From: Gemmatimonadota bacterium
GTDB lineage: Bacteria > Gemmatimonadota > Gemmatimonadetes > Gemmatimonadales > Gemmatimonadaceae
NCBI GenBank assembly: GCA_947457715.1
Contig: CANGXK010000058.1
Location: 1 to 10,079, forward strand
Length of the DNA stretch: 10,079 nucleotides
Direction of reading: 5' to 3'
Both the position numbers and the translations under genes were made by a program. Below the pieces are notes generated by a model. That model searched no databases and had not been told where the DNA came from. It saw nothing but the letters and a program-made list of their open reading frames with translations. Shown here piece after piece: positions 1 through 6,429 of the stretch (positions are counted from its first letter, which is position 1; each line of letters opens with the position of its first letter).

Positions 1-261
1 ATAGATCGCGGCGTGATCGACTACGCGCAGCTTCTGCTTGAGCGTGGGATGCGGGATCGCGTGATACAGCGTACTCGCCGCATACAAGGCGATCAGTGTG
101 GCGCCGAACACACTGGCGCCGATCACCGTCGCACGCTCGCCGCGATCGAGCGCGGCGAGGACCAGGATGGGCATCCCGATCAGGCTGAGCAGGAGGCCAA
201 TGCCATGCGTGGCAGCATTGGCGACTTCCTCATGGACGCTCACGACACGGGTTGCGCTCAT
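1..261 (-). CDS. Hemolysin III / PAQR-type membrane protein, N-terminal part (runs off left edge)
   Basis: Reading the minus strand from ATG at 261 gives 87 uninterrupted codons to the edge of the window, so this is the first part of a longer gene. The product begins MSATRVVSVHEEVANAATHG and shows the marks of the hemolysin III (YqfA-like, PAQR superfamily) proteins. These are the E12-x2-N15-x2-T18-H19 pattern, a first membrane helix near residues 20-38, a second near 45-62 ending in the S63-x3-H67 motif (STLYH), and D82-H83-A-A-I-Y before the third helix. Family members are about 200-220 residues with seven membrane helices, and the conserved His, Ser and Asp residues are thought to hold a metal. 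Despite the name, haemolysis is rarely shown, and the physiological role is uncertain. The start is supported by a TATCTT box ending six bases before the ATG. It lies 45 bases after the solute-binding protein gene, on the same strand. Confidence 0.88.
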   Translation of the reverse strand, partial: MSATRVVSVHEEVANAATHGIGLLLSLIGMPILVLAALDRGERATVIGASVFGATLIALYAASTLYHAIPHPTLKQKLRVVDHAAIY

Positions 262-267
262 GTCCGG

Positions 268-273
268 AAGATA
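268..273 (-). promoter_or_regulatory. TANNNT -10-like box of a leaderless hemolysin III transcript
   Basis: On the minus strand TATCTT is followed by six bases (CCGGAC) and then the ATG at 261. No Shine-Dalgarno sequence lies in between. Transcription would begin at or next to the ATG. The same arrangement occurs at three other starts in this window. I see no TTGACA-like -35 element at 16-18 bases upstream. Confidence 0.5.
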
Positions 274-306
274 ATCGACTCCGGACGGGGACCTGCAGGA
301 ACCGTG

Positions 307-1083
307 TTACTGCCGGACGAGCGCCGAAATCCCGCCCACGTAGTACGTATCGGAAAAGAGCACCGACTTCCGCCGTTCGGCCGTGATGGTGATGCACGCC
401 CCGATCATGTCCACCTTGCCGGCCATGAGCGCCGGGATCATGGCGCCGAAGTCCATGTTCACGATCTCGAGCCGGCGGCCCAACTTGGCCGCGGTGCGGG
501 CGGCGAACTCCACGTCCATGCCCACCACCTGCCGTGAGCCGTCCACGAACGAGAACGGCTCGGTGACGGCCGCGGTCCCGAAGCGGAGCACGCCGTTGGT
601 GCCGGTTGCGATCACGGGCATCGGCTGCGGCGCGCCGCTCGCGGGCAGCCAACGTGCGACCATCTGCTCGTACTCGCCGTTCGCCTTCACTTCATGGATC
701 ACGGAGTCCACGGCGTTCTTGATTTCGACGTCGCCGAGCCGCACCGCAAACCCGTAGTCGTCGGTCGTGATCTTCTGCGGGAGCACCACCAGCCCCGGGT
801 TCTTGGCGGCGATGTTGCGCAGGATGGGCTCGTCGTACGCGGCGACGTCCACCTTGCCGGCTTTCACCGCCATCGCGGCATCGAGCACCGTGGTGAAGTA
901 CAGGAAGGTGGCCTTGGGCAGCTTCGAGAGCACCAGCTGATCGACCACCGTGCCGGTGGGGATGCCGAACTGCCGGCCTTCGAGCTGATCGAACGAGGTG
1001 ACCTTTTCGCGGGCGGTGCAGCCGGCCAGCACCATCAAGCCGACGGCGATGGTCACGGCGAACGAACGCATGGGAAGGCGCAT
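307..1083 (-). CDS. Lipoprotein of the family 3 (amino-acid type) solute-binding fold with swapped halves
   Basis: The 258-residue product has a lipoprotein signal with lipobox L19-A20-G21-C22. It should be lipid-anchored outside the cytoplasmic membrane and bind an amino acid or similar small molecule. In ordinary family 3 binding proteins the half ending in the ITxxR..V.FS..Y strand comes first and the half starting D-L-x-G-x-x-x-G comes second. Here the second half comes first (about 30-146: QLEGRQFGIPTGT, AVKAGKVDVAAYDEP, YGFAVRLGD, ANGEYEQMVARWL). The usual first half follows (about 164-258: VLRFGTAAVTEPFSFVDG, AGKVDMIGACITITAERR, SVLFSDTYYVGG). Ligand-type residues seem to be kept: F177, R237 for a carboxylate and D84 for an amine. 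So it looks circularly permuted rather than broken. No ABC permease or ATPase gene adjoins it. The start at 1083 or at Met5 (1071) is not settled; neither has a Shine-Dalgarno sequence. Confidence 0.9.
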   Translation of the reverse strand: MRLPMRSFAVTIAVGLMVLAGCTAREKVTSFDQLEGRQFGIPTGTVVDQLVLSKLPKATFLYFTTVLDAAMAVKAGKVDVAAYDEPILRNIAAKNPGLVVLPQKITTDDYGFAVRLGDVEIKNAVDSVIHEVKANGEYEQMVARWLPASGAPQPMPVIATGTNGVLRFGTAAVTEPFSFVDGSRQVVGMDVEFAARTAAKLGRRLEIVNMDFGAMIPALMAGKVDMIGACITITAERRKSVLFSDTYYVGGISALVRQ

Positions 1084-1130
1084 GATGGATTAGGAGGAAG
1101 GGGAGCCGGCGAGGTCGCGCGGCAAGGAAG

Positions 1131-1136
1131 AACGTA
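1131..1136 (-). promoter_or_regulatory. Possible -10 box (TACGTT) for the solute-binding lipoprotein gene
   Basis: TACGTT on the minus strand lies in the gap between the serine hydrolase stop (1146) and the lipoprotein start (1083). It is identical to the box in front of the thioredoxin gene at 5772-5777. If used, it would give a leader of about 40 bases. The gene could equally be read through from the upstream operon, since the gap is only 62 bases and no terminator hairpin is evident. Weak call, based on one hexamer. Confidence 0.2.
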
Positions 1137-1145
1137 CCACGTGCG

Positions 1146-2408
1146 CTACTTCGCCTGCGGGAGGGCCGCCAGCAGCCGCTCCACAAACCCGTTCACCGAC
1201 GCGTTCGTGTCGATCCAGCGGATCACCGCGACCACGTCGTTCACCGGGTCCACGTAGATGATGTTATTCCCGGCGCCCACATGCACGAAGGCCTGCGGCG
1301 GTGCCGCCGGCACGTACTTGCGGTCGGTGTTCACGAACCAGTTCATGTAGCCGTACGTCGGCTGCGCCGGCGTGGGCGTGAGGGCTTTCGTGACCCACGC
1401 CTCGGAGAGCAACTGCTTGCCGCCCCACACACCGCGACGCTGCGTCAGCAGGCCGAAGCGCGCCATGTCCCACGCGTTGATCATCATGCCGCCACCCCAG
1501 TGACCGCCACCGCTCACCGACTGCACCATCTTGCCGTCGAGCACGATCCACGAGTTGTCGTAGCCATACCAACGCCACGTATTCGACGCGCCGATCGGCT
1601 CCATGATTTTGTCGCGCAGAATGTCCGGCAGCGGCTCACGCCACACCTGCAGCGCCGCCAACGCCAGCACGTTCACCCGCGTGTCGTTGTACTCGTAGGC
1701 CGAACCCGGCTCCACGCGCGGGCGCGTGGTCCACGTATTCACCTGCTGTGCCGGGCGATCGGCCCATTCCGGCTTGCCCCACAACGTGCCTTCCCAGTCG
1801 CTCACCTGCCGCAGCAAGTGATCCCACGTGAGCCGCTTGTTGTGCGGACTGTCGAACGGACGCAGCCACTTGGCGTCGCCCGGCCAGTCGGCGCCGAGTC
1901 CGGTGCCGTTGGGATAGGCGCGCAGAATCGGCGGCATCACCTGCGAGACCGTGTCGTCGACACTGCGAATACGGCCGGCGTCGAAGGCGAGTCCCACCAC
2001 CGTGCTCAGGAAGCTCTTGGTCACGCTGTTGGTGATCTCGACCGCATTCGGATCACCCCACGTAGCCACCACGTAGCCTTTGCGGAGAATGACGCCCGTC
2101 GCACCACCACGCGGCGCCAGCGGTCCGATCGCGGCCCCGAAGGGCTCGCGACCGAACGTCTGATAGTGATTGAGCTCGAGATCGCGCGGCGTCTTGCTCT
2201 CCTTCTCGATGGCATACGCGATGGCGTCGGCCAGCTTCACCGAATCCATCCCCATCGCCGAGGGCGAGCGGCGTTCCCACGCCCCCGCCGGCGGCACGTA
2301 CGGCGCCACCGCCGCACTCTTCTTCTGCGCCAGCGCCGGGGCAGCGAGCCCCGACACCAGCGCCGTCACACCCACCACCCGAAACCCAAAACCCAGAACT
2401 GTCGTCAC
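1146..2408 (-). CDS. Exported serine hydrolase of the beta-lactamase / penicillin-binding protein fold
   Basis: The 420-residue product starts with a signal peptide ending A25-L26-A27, so it is exported. The body is the class C beta-lactamase-like fold used by esterases, amidases and DD-peptidases. The nucleophile motif SxxK is S128-V-T-K131 (in ITNSVTKSF). The second motif, usually Y-x-N, reads Y240-N-D242 inside EYNDTRVNVLALA. The third, H-x-G, is H376-V-G378 in FVHVGAGNNIIYVDP. The Asp in place of the usual Asn occurs in a branch of these hydrolases as I recall it, so it does not mean a dead enzyme. The substrate cannot be told from sequence; true beta-lactamase activity is not implied. 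The start is GTG, overlapping the stop of the propeller gene (GTGA), with a purine-rich site eight bases upstream. The first codons lie on a G-rich heptad repeat (2371-2394), which encodes part of the signal peptide's N-terminal region. Confidence 0.92.
   Translation of the reverse strand: MTTVLGFGFRVVGVTALVSGLAAPALAQKKSAAVAPYVPPAGAWERRSPSAMGMDSVKLADAIAYAIEKESKTPRDLELNHYQTFGREPFGAAIGPLAPRGGATGVILRKGYVVATWGDPNAVEITNSVTKSFLSTVVGLAFDAGRIRSVDDTVSQVMPPILRAYPNGTGLGADWPGDAKWLRPFDSPHNKRLTWDHLLRQVSDWEGTLWGKPEWADRPAQQVNTWTTRPRVEPGSAYEYNDTRVNVLALAALQVWREPLPDILRDKIMEPIGASNTWRWYGYDNSWIVLDGKMVQSVSGGGHWGGGMMINAWDMARFGLLTQRRGVWGGKQLLSEAWVTKALTPTPAQPTYGYMNWFVNTDRKYVPAAPPQAFVHVGAGNNIIYVDPVNDVVAVIRWIDTNASVNGFVERLLAALPQAK
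2371..2394 (-). repeat. G-rich heptad repeat with a four-tract G-quadruplex pattern inside the start of the serine hydrolase gene
   Basis: On the minus (coding) strand there are four GGG runs separated by three loops of exactly four bases: TTTT, TTTC and TGGT. The unit is a seven-base repeat resembling TTTTGGG and it meets the classical G3-N4 quadruplex pattern. It begins 12 bases after the GTG start codon and encodes residues of the signal peptide's first ten or so positions (LGFGFR). No other stretch like it stands out in the window, although the decamer GTGGTGGGTG recurs at 6391-6400. It could be a remnant of an intergenic repeat that has become coding, or a structure affecting translation of the coupled gene. 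Confidence 0.6.
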
Positions 2409-5400
2409 GCAATCGGTCCCTTCTTCTTCGCGCCACCGATCACGCCCGGCACGTTGTTCTTCTGCAGCAGCGCGTTGAACGCGTTCACATCGACCGTTTC
2501 CACCTGCTCCACTTCAGCCTTGAGCGTCTGCCACAGCTTCTCGAGCTCCACCAACCGATCCTTCACCGGCTGCGTGAGTTCGCTGTTGCCTTCCACCTGA
2601 CCGAGCAGGAAGCCGTACTGGCCGTTGATGCCGTTCGCGTAGTTGATGATGTCCTGACCGTTGCCGGCCTTGGTGGTCATCTTCGGGTCGAGCGCACCCA
2701 GCTTGGTCGTGAGCGTGCGGCCCGCCTTGGCGATCGTATCCGGCGCGCTGGTTTCCTTGGCGCGCGTCACGTAGCCCTGCACCTGCGCCTTGAGATCGCG
2801 CACGCGCAGCACCGCTTCGTGAATCTCGTTGATGCGGTTCGACAGCAGGTTCGCCACCGAATCGCGCTCGGCCACCACGCGCGCCGGCACGTCGAGCCGC
2901 GGGTCCTGCTTCACGTCAAGCTTCTGCGTGAGCACCGTGCTGCCCATCGTGAGACGCACCGTGTACGTGCCCGGCACCACGCGCGCACCGCCGTCACCTG
3001 GGGCGCCGAACAGCAGCACACCAGCCAACCGTGCCGGCGCCGCGCGACGCAGGTTCCAGTTGAACGCGTTCAGTCCCGGCTTCACCGTGAGCTTGTTCAC
3101 CGAATCGCCCTTCGTGGCGAACGAGCGCACGACGGTGTTCTTCGCATCGAGAAACTCGAGCAGCAGCGTCGTGGCCGTATCGGGCGCTGCGGCCAGGCGG
3201 AAGTTGATCACCGCACCGAACGGCGGATTCTTGCCCGCGTTGCGCGGCGTGCCGAATCCACCACCACCGGCCAGCACCGCAGCGCGCGGCGCATACAGAT
3301 GCACGGCCGCTTTCTCGATCGCATCGGCGCGCTGACGCAACACCGTGAGGTCGTCGAGAATCCAGAACGCGCGCCCTTCCGTGGCCGCGATCAGATCACC
3401 GTGCTTCACCTGCAGGTCCGTGACCGGCACCACCGGGAAGTTGCCGCGGAACGGCAGCCACTGCGCACCGGCGTCGTACGACACATACACGCCCGTTTCC
3501 GTGCCCGCGTACAACAGGCCCTTCCGCTCGGTGTCTTCACGCACCACGCGCACCGGCTCCCCGTCGCGCAGGCCGTTCACGATGCGCGTGAAGGTGGCCC
3601 CGTAATCCTTCGACACGAAGATGTGCGGCGTCGGATCGCCCACGCGATCCTTGCGGAACGACACGTAGATCGTGCCCGCATCATGCGGCGAGATCGCGAT
3701 CTCGTTCACCAAGCCATCGCCCCACGCGGCCGGCGTGACGTTCGTCCACGTCTTGCCACCGTCGCGCGTGCGCTGAATCAGGCCGTCGTCGGTGCCCACG
3801 TACATCGTGTTCGCATCATGCGGCGACTCTTCGATCACCACGATCGTGGCGTACACTTCACCGCCCGCGCCTTCGTTGGTGATCGGTCCGCCGCCCCAGC
3901 CCTGGCGCGTCTTGTCGTTGCGCGTGAGATCGCCCGAGATCGGCGTCCAGCTCTGTCCGCGCGTCGTCGTCTTGAACAGCACGTTGCCGCCGTGATACAC
4001 GACCTTGTCGTCGTGCATCGACACTTCGATCGGCGCCGTCCAGTTGAAACGGTACTTCGTCTTGTCGGTCGGCTCGGTGAGGTTCATCTCGGGCCACGGC
4101 ATGATCGTCCGCCCCAAGCCGTTCGTCGCGTCCATCTCGTCGATCAGTCCCTGATAGCAGCCACCGTACACGTAGCGCGGATTCTTCGCGCTCACGCCCA
4201 TGTTGGCGCTCTCGCAGCCGGGGCCTTCCGTCCACTCGCGGATGCCGATGCTGCCACCGTCGCTCTTCGACTGGATGATGACCGAGCTGTTGTCCTGCTG
4301 GCCGCCGTAGAGCTTGTACGGGAAGCCGTCGTCGACGGCCACATGATAGAACTGCGACGTGGGCTGATTGTCCTGCGAGCTCCAGCTCTTGCCGCCGTCG
4401 AGCGAGATCGACGCACCGCCATCGTTCGCGTTGATCAGATAATTCGGATTGGTCGGGCTGATCCAGAGGCCGTGATTGTCACCATGCGTCGCGGGGACGT
4501 TGGCGAAGGTGCGGCCACCATCGATGCTCTTGAGCAGCGGGGCGTTGCTCACCCACACCACGTCGGCGTTCTTCGGGTCGGCCGTGATGTTCATGTAGTA
4601 CCACGAGCGCGTCTGGATGAGACGGTCGCCCGACATCTGCCGCCAGGTCTTGCCGGCGTCGTCGCTGCGGAACAGGCCACCGTTCTCCGCTTCCACGATC
4701 GCGAACACCCGGTCGGGATTGGCCGGCGACACCGACACGCCGATCTTGCCCACCAGCTTCGGCAACCCCTCTTGGCTGCGCTTCCACGTGTCGCCGCCGT
4801 CCACCGACTTCCAGATCCCGCTGCCGGCGCCGCCGCTGCGCACCATCCACGGCGTGCGCTGATGATCCCACATCGCCGCGTACAGAATGCGCGGGTTCGT
4901 GGCGTCCATCGACAGGTCGCTCGCGCCGCTGAAGGCGTTCTCGCCCTTCAGCAACTGCGTCCACGTCTTGCCGCCGTCGGTCGTGCGGTAGATGCCACGA
5001 TCGGTCGTCCCCTTCCAGCGATCACCCTGCACGGCGACATACACCACGTCGGGATTACTCGGGTGCACGCGCACGGCCGAGATCTGCCGCGAGGCGGCGA
5101 GACCGATGTGGGTCCAGGTGCGACCCTGATCGGTGCTCTTGTACATGCCGTCGCCGTACGTCGACGACTGGCCACGGATCGCATGCTCGCCCATGCCCAC
5201 GTAGATCACGTTCTCGTCGCTCGGCGCCACCGCGATCGCGCCCACCGACCCCGTCTTGAAGAAGCCGTCGGAGATGTTGCGCCAGCTGTTGCCGGCGTCG
5301 TCGGTGCGCCACAACCCGCCGCCGGTGTACCCGGCAAAGTAGGTCAGCGGCTGGGACGGCAGTCCGACCGCGGCCACCGACCGGCCCCCGCGGAACGGGC

Positions 5401-5557
5401 CGATATTGCGCCACGACAGCGCCGTAAACGTGGTCGAATCGAGCACCGGCAGTCCGGCAACGGCGCGCGACGCCTGGGCGTCGGCGACCGATGGTGGGAC
5501 CACGGTCTGGGAGAGGACGCCGAAGGCGAGCGGCGTGAGAAGGGCAGGAAAACGCAT
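2405..5557 (-). CDS. Large exported BNR/VPS10-like beta-propeller protein (sortilin/WD40-type glycosyl-hydrolase-like)
   Basis: The 1050-residue product has a signal peptide with likely cleavage after A25-D26-A27. It carries eleven Asp-box motifs (S/T-x-D-x-G-x-T-W type) at about residues 84, 140, 191, 250, 297, 343, 385, 529, 596, 648 and 692, which mark blades of one or two beta-propellers. The eighth box is degenerate (TTTRGQSW, Asp lost). After the propeller, residues 780-890 look like an immunoglobulin-like sandwich (PGLNAFNWNLRR, VPGTYTVRLTMG, QDPRLDV). Residues 895-1030 are helical. This layout matches the family annotated as VPS10-domain or BNR glycosyl hydrolase proteins in Gemmatimonadota, Acidobacteria and Bacteroidetes. 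No enzymatic activity is proven for it, and glycosidase residues are not evident. C448 and C467 could form a disulfide. ATG at 5557 is chosen because the signal peptide begins there; the in-frame upstream extension to 5764 has no signal and is unlikely. It is coupled to the serine hydrolase gene downstream. Confidence 0.93.
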   Translation of the reverse strand: MRFPALLTPLAFGVLSQTVVPPSVADAQASRAVAGLPVLDSTTFTALSWRNIGPFRGGRSVAAVGLPSQPLTYFAGYTGGGLWRTDDAGNSWRNISDGFFKTGSVGAIAVAPSDENVIYVGMGEHAIRGQSSTYGDGMYKSTDQGRTWTHIGLAASRQISAVRVHPSNPDVVYVAVQGDRWKGTTDRGIYRTTDGGKTWTQLLKGENAFSGASDLSMDATNPRILYAAMWDHQRTPWMVRSGGAGSGIWKSVDGGDTWKRSQEGLPKLVGKIGVSVSPANPDRVFAIVEAENGGLFRSDDAGKTWRQMSGDRLIQTRSWYYMNITADPKNADVVWVSNAPLLKSIDGGRTFANVPATHGDNHGLWISPTNPNYLINANDGGASISLDGGKSWSSQDNQPTSQFYHVAVDDGFPYKLYGGQQDNSSVIIQSKSDGGSIGIREWTEGPGCESANMGVSAKNPRYVYGGCYQGLIDEMDATNGLGRTIMPWPEMNLTEPTDKTKYRFNWTAPIEVSMHDDKVVYHGGNVLFKTTTRGQSWTPISGDLTRNDKTRQGWGGGPITNEGAGGEVYATIVVIEESPHDANTMYVGTDDGLIQRTRDGGKTWTNVTPAAWGDGLVNEIAISPHDAGTIYVSFRKDRVGDPTPHIFVSKDYGATFTRIVNGLRDGEPVRVVREDTERKGLLYAGTETGVYVSYDAGAQWLPFRGNFPVVPVTDLQVKHGDLIAATEGRAFWILDDLTVLRQRADAIEKAAVHLYAPRAAVLAGGGGFGTPRNAGKNPPFGAVINFRLAAAPDTATTLLLEFLDAKNTVVRSFATKGDSVNKLTVKPGLNAFNWNLRRAAPARLAGVLLFGAPGDGGARVVPGTYTVRLTMGSTVLTQKLDVKQDPRLDVPARVVAERDSVANLLSNRINEIHEAVLRVRDLKAQVQGYVTRAKETSAPDTIAKAGRTLTTKLGALDPKMTTKAGNGQDIINYANGINGQYGFLLGQVEGNSELTQPVKDRLVELEKLWQTLKAEVEQVETVDVNAFNALLQKNNVPGVIGGAKKKGPIA
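2417..2424 (-). promoter_or_regulatory. Ribosome-binding site for the GTG start of the serine hydrolase, inside the propeller gene
   Basis: On the minus strand AGAAGGGA ends eight bases before the GTG at 2408. It is embedded in the codons for the Lys-Lys-Lys-Gly near the C-terminus of the propeller protein. Together with the GTGA overlap this supports translational coupling and the GTG start. It is the only convincing Shine-Dalgarno sequence at any start in the window. Confidence 0.6.
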
Positions 5558-5587
5558 CGGAGTACGCCTGGCAGGGGTGGAAGAGGG

Positions 5588-5593
5588 ACCATA
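5588..5593 (-). promoter_or_regulatory. Possible -10 region for the propeller-hydrolase operon
   Basis: The 226-base gap between the divergent propeller and thioredoxin genes has one AT-rich patch (5591-5603). On the minus strand it holds two TANNNT hexamers, TATGGT (5588-5593) and TAGCTT (5596-5601). The nearer one would give a 5' leader of about 24 bases carrying a weak AGGCG ribosome site. There is no clear -35 element. The rest of the gap shows nothing I can name. Confidence 0.3.
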
Positions 5594-5771
5594 AAAAGCT
5601 AGCACCGGGCGATACTCCCCGGAGCATGCTCGCCACCCGCTTCCCGCGCACGGCCTGAAGGAGAACGGCGCTTGAGGGCAGTCCGCGACTCTCTTGCTCC
5701 TTTTCTCTTTTCCTCTGTGTGATCCGTTCAGCGGGAGAAGCCGGGTCCGCGATACGTCGGCCAACTCGCGT

Positions 5772-5777
5772 TACGTT
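5772..5777 (+). promoter_or_regulatory. TANNNT -10-like box of a leaderless thioredoxin transcript
   Basis: TACGTT is followed by six bases (CCTCCC) and the ATG at 5784, with no Shine-Dalgarno sequence between them. The spacing is identical to that at three other starts in the window. It supports 5784 over the in-frame ATG at 5694. Confidence 0.5.
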
Positions 5778-5783
5778 CCTCCC

Positions 5784-6347
5784 ATGGCGCTCAAGTACTC
5801 TTGCCCTCCCCGACCCAAGCGGCTGTTCGGCAGATTCCACTGGACCACGTGGCTCATGCTGGCCCTCGGCGTCTGGGCCTTGCCGCGCCTGCTGCCCCAC
5901 GTCGGCGCGCTGGTGAACGTCACCGCACGCGATCGCAGCACGCCCACGTTCGCCGTGCGCACGCTGGCCGATTCCACCATCACGTCGCAGTCGCTGCGCG
6001 GGCGCGTGGTGCTCGTCAACGTGTGGGCCACGTGGTGCACACCATGCCGCGTGGAGATGCCGCTGCTCGAGGCCACGTGGAACCGGCACAGGGCGGCGGG
6101 CCTCGTGGTGCTCGGCGCCTCGGTCGACCACGGTGATCCGCACACCGTGCGCGACTTCATCACCGAGCGCGGTATCAGCTACCCCATCGCCATCGTGGGC
6201 CCCGACGTGATCGGCGCACTGGGTGGTGTGCGCGGCTACCCCACGTCGATTCTCATCGGCCGCGACGGTCGTGTGCGACATCGCGTGATGGGGCCGATCG
6301 GGCCGTTGTCGCTCGAGCCGGCGATTCGGAGAGCGTTGGCGGAGTAA
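5784..6347 (+). CDS. Membrane-anchored TlpA/ResA-like thiol-disulfide oxidoreductase
   Basis: The 187-residue product has an uncleaved N-terminal membrane anchor at about residues 20-37 (TTWLMLALGVWALPRLL) preceded by basic residues, so the catalytic domain should face the periplasm. The thioredoxin-like fold follows: the strand VVLVNVWATW leads into the active site W84-C85-T-P-C88, and the cis-proline loop is G151-Y-P153-T. W-C-x-P-C in this context is typical of TlpA/ResA/CcmG proteins, which reduce disulfides outside the membrane, often for cytochrome c or oxidase assembly. No cytochrome maturation gene lies nearby, so the partner is unknown. ATG at 5784 is chosen because the membrane anchor follows it directly and a TACGTT box sits six bases upstream. 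An upstream in-frame ATG at 5694 would add 30 residues without recognisable features. Its stop codon forms part of a long palindrome shared with the convergent exporter gene. Confidence 0.93.
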   Translation: MALKYSCPPRPKRLFGRFHWTTWLMLALGVWALPRLLPHVGALVNVTARDRSTPTFAVRTLADSTITSQSLRGRVVLVNVWATWCTPCRVEMPLLEATWNRHRAAGLVVLGASVDHGDPHTVRDFITERGISYPIAIVGPDVIGALGGVRGYPTSILIGRDGRVRHRVMGPIGPLSLEPAIRRALAE

Positions 6348-6429
6348 CGCACGACCCCAAACTTCAACTCAGTACGCGAAACTCACGTGAGTGGTGGGTG
6401 ATGCGTTCAAGTTCCGGGTCGTGAGTTAC
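6344..6429. terminator. 86-base imperfect palindrome between convergent genes, probable bidirectional terminator
   Basis: Two 43-base arms meet at 6386/6387 and match at 32 of 43 positions. The core ACTCACGTGAGT (6381-6392) is a perfect 12-base palindrome. The outer arms share GTAAC, CACGACCC, AACTT and AAC in order. The thioredoxin stop codon (TAA at 6345-6347) and the exporter stop codon (TTA at 6426-6428, read as TAA) pair with each other in the repeat, so both genes end with nearly the same downstream sequence. There is no T-run, so it is not a textbook intrinsic terminator, but folding could stop transcription from both sides. It could instead be a copy of a dispersed intergenic repeat. 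Confidence 0.65.

Noticed and set aside
1281..2600. A 439-codon plus-strand frame opposite the serine hydrolase.
   Set aside because: Arg/His-rich shadow of the hydrolase gene; it also crosses the GTGA junction of two real genes.
2819..5602. A 927-codon open frame on the plus strand opposite the propeller gene.
   Set aside because: It lies in the antisense phase of a strongly supported gene. Its translation is rich in Arg, His and Ala with no domain or signal, as expected from GC-rich codon bias in the real frame.
5558..5764. N-terminal extension of the propeller protein to an ATG at 5764.
   Set aside because: The 69 extra residues have no feature and would bury the clear signal peptide that starts at 5557.
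5558..5783. Operator or riboswitch in the divergent gap.
   Set aside because: Apart from the AT-rich patch and the thioredoxin -10 box I found no convincing inverted repeat or conserved RNA element.
5055..6281. A 408-codon minus-strand frame crossing the divergent gap and the thioredoxin gene.
   Set aside because: It is antisense to the thioredoxin and out of frame with the propeller; composition is that of a shadow frame.
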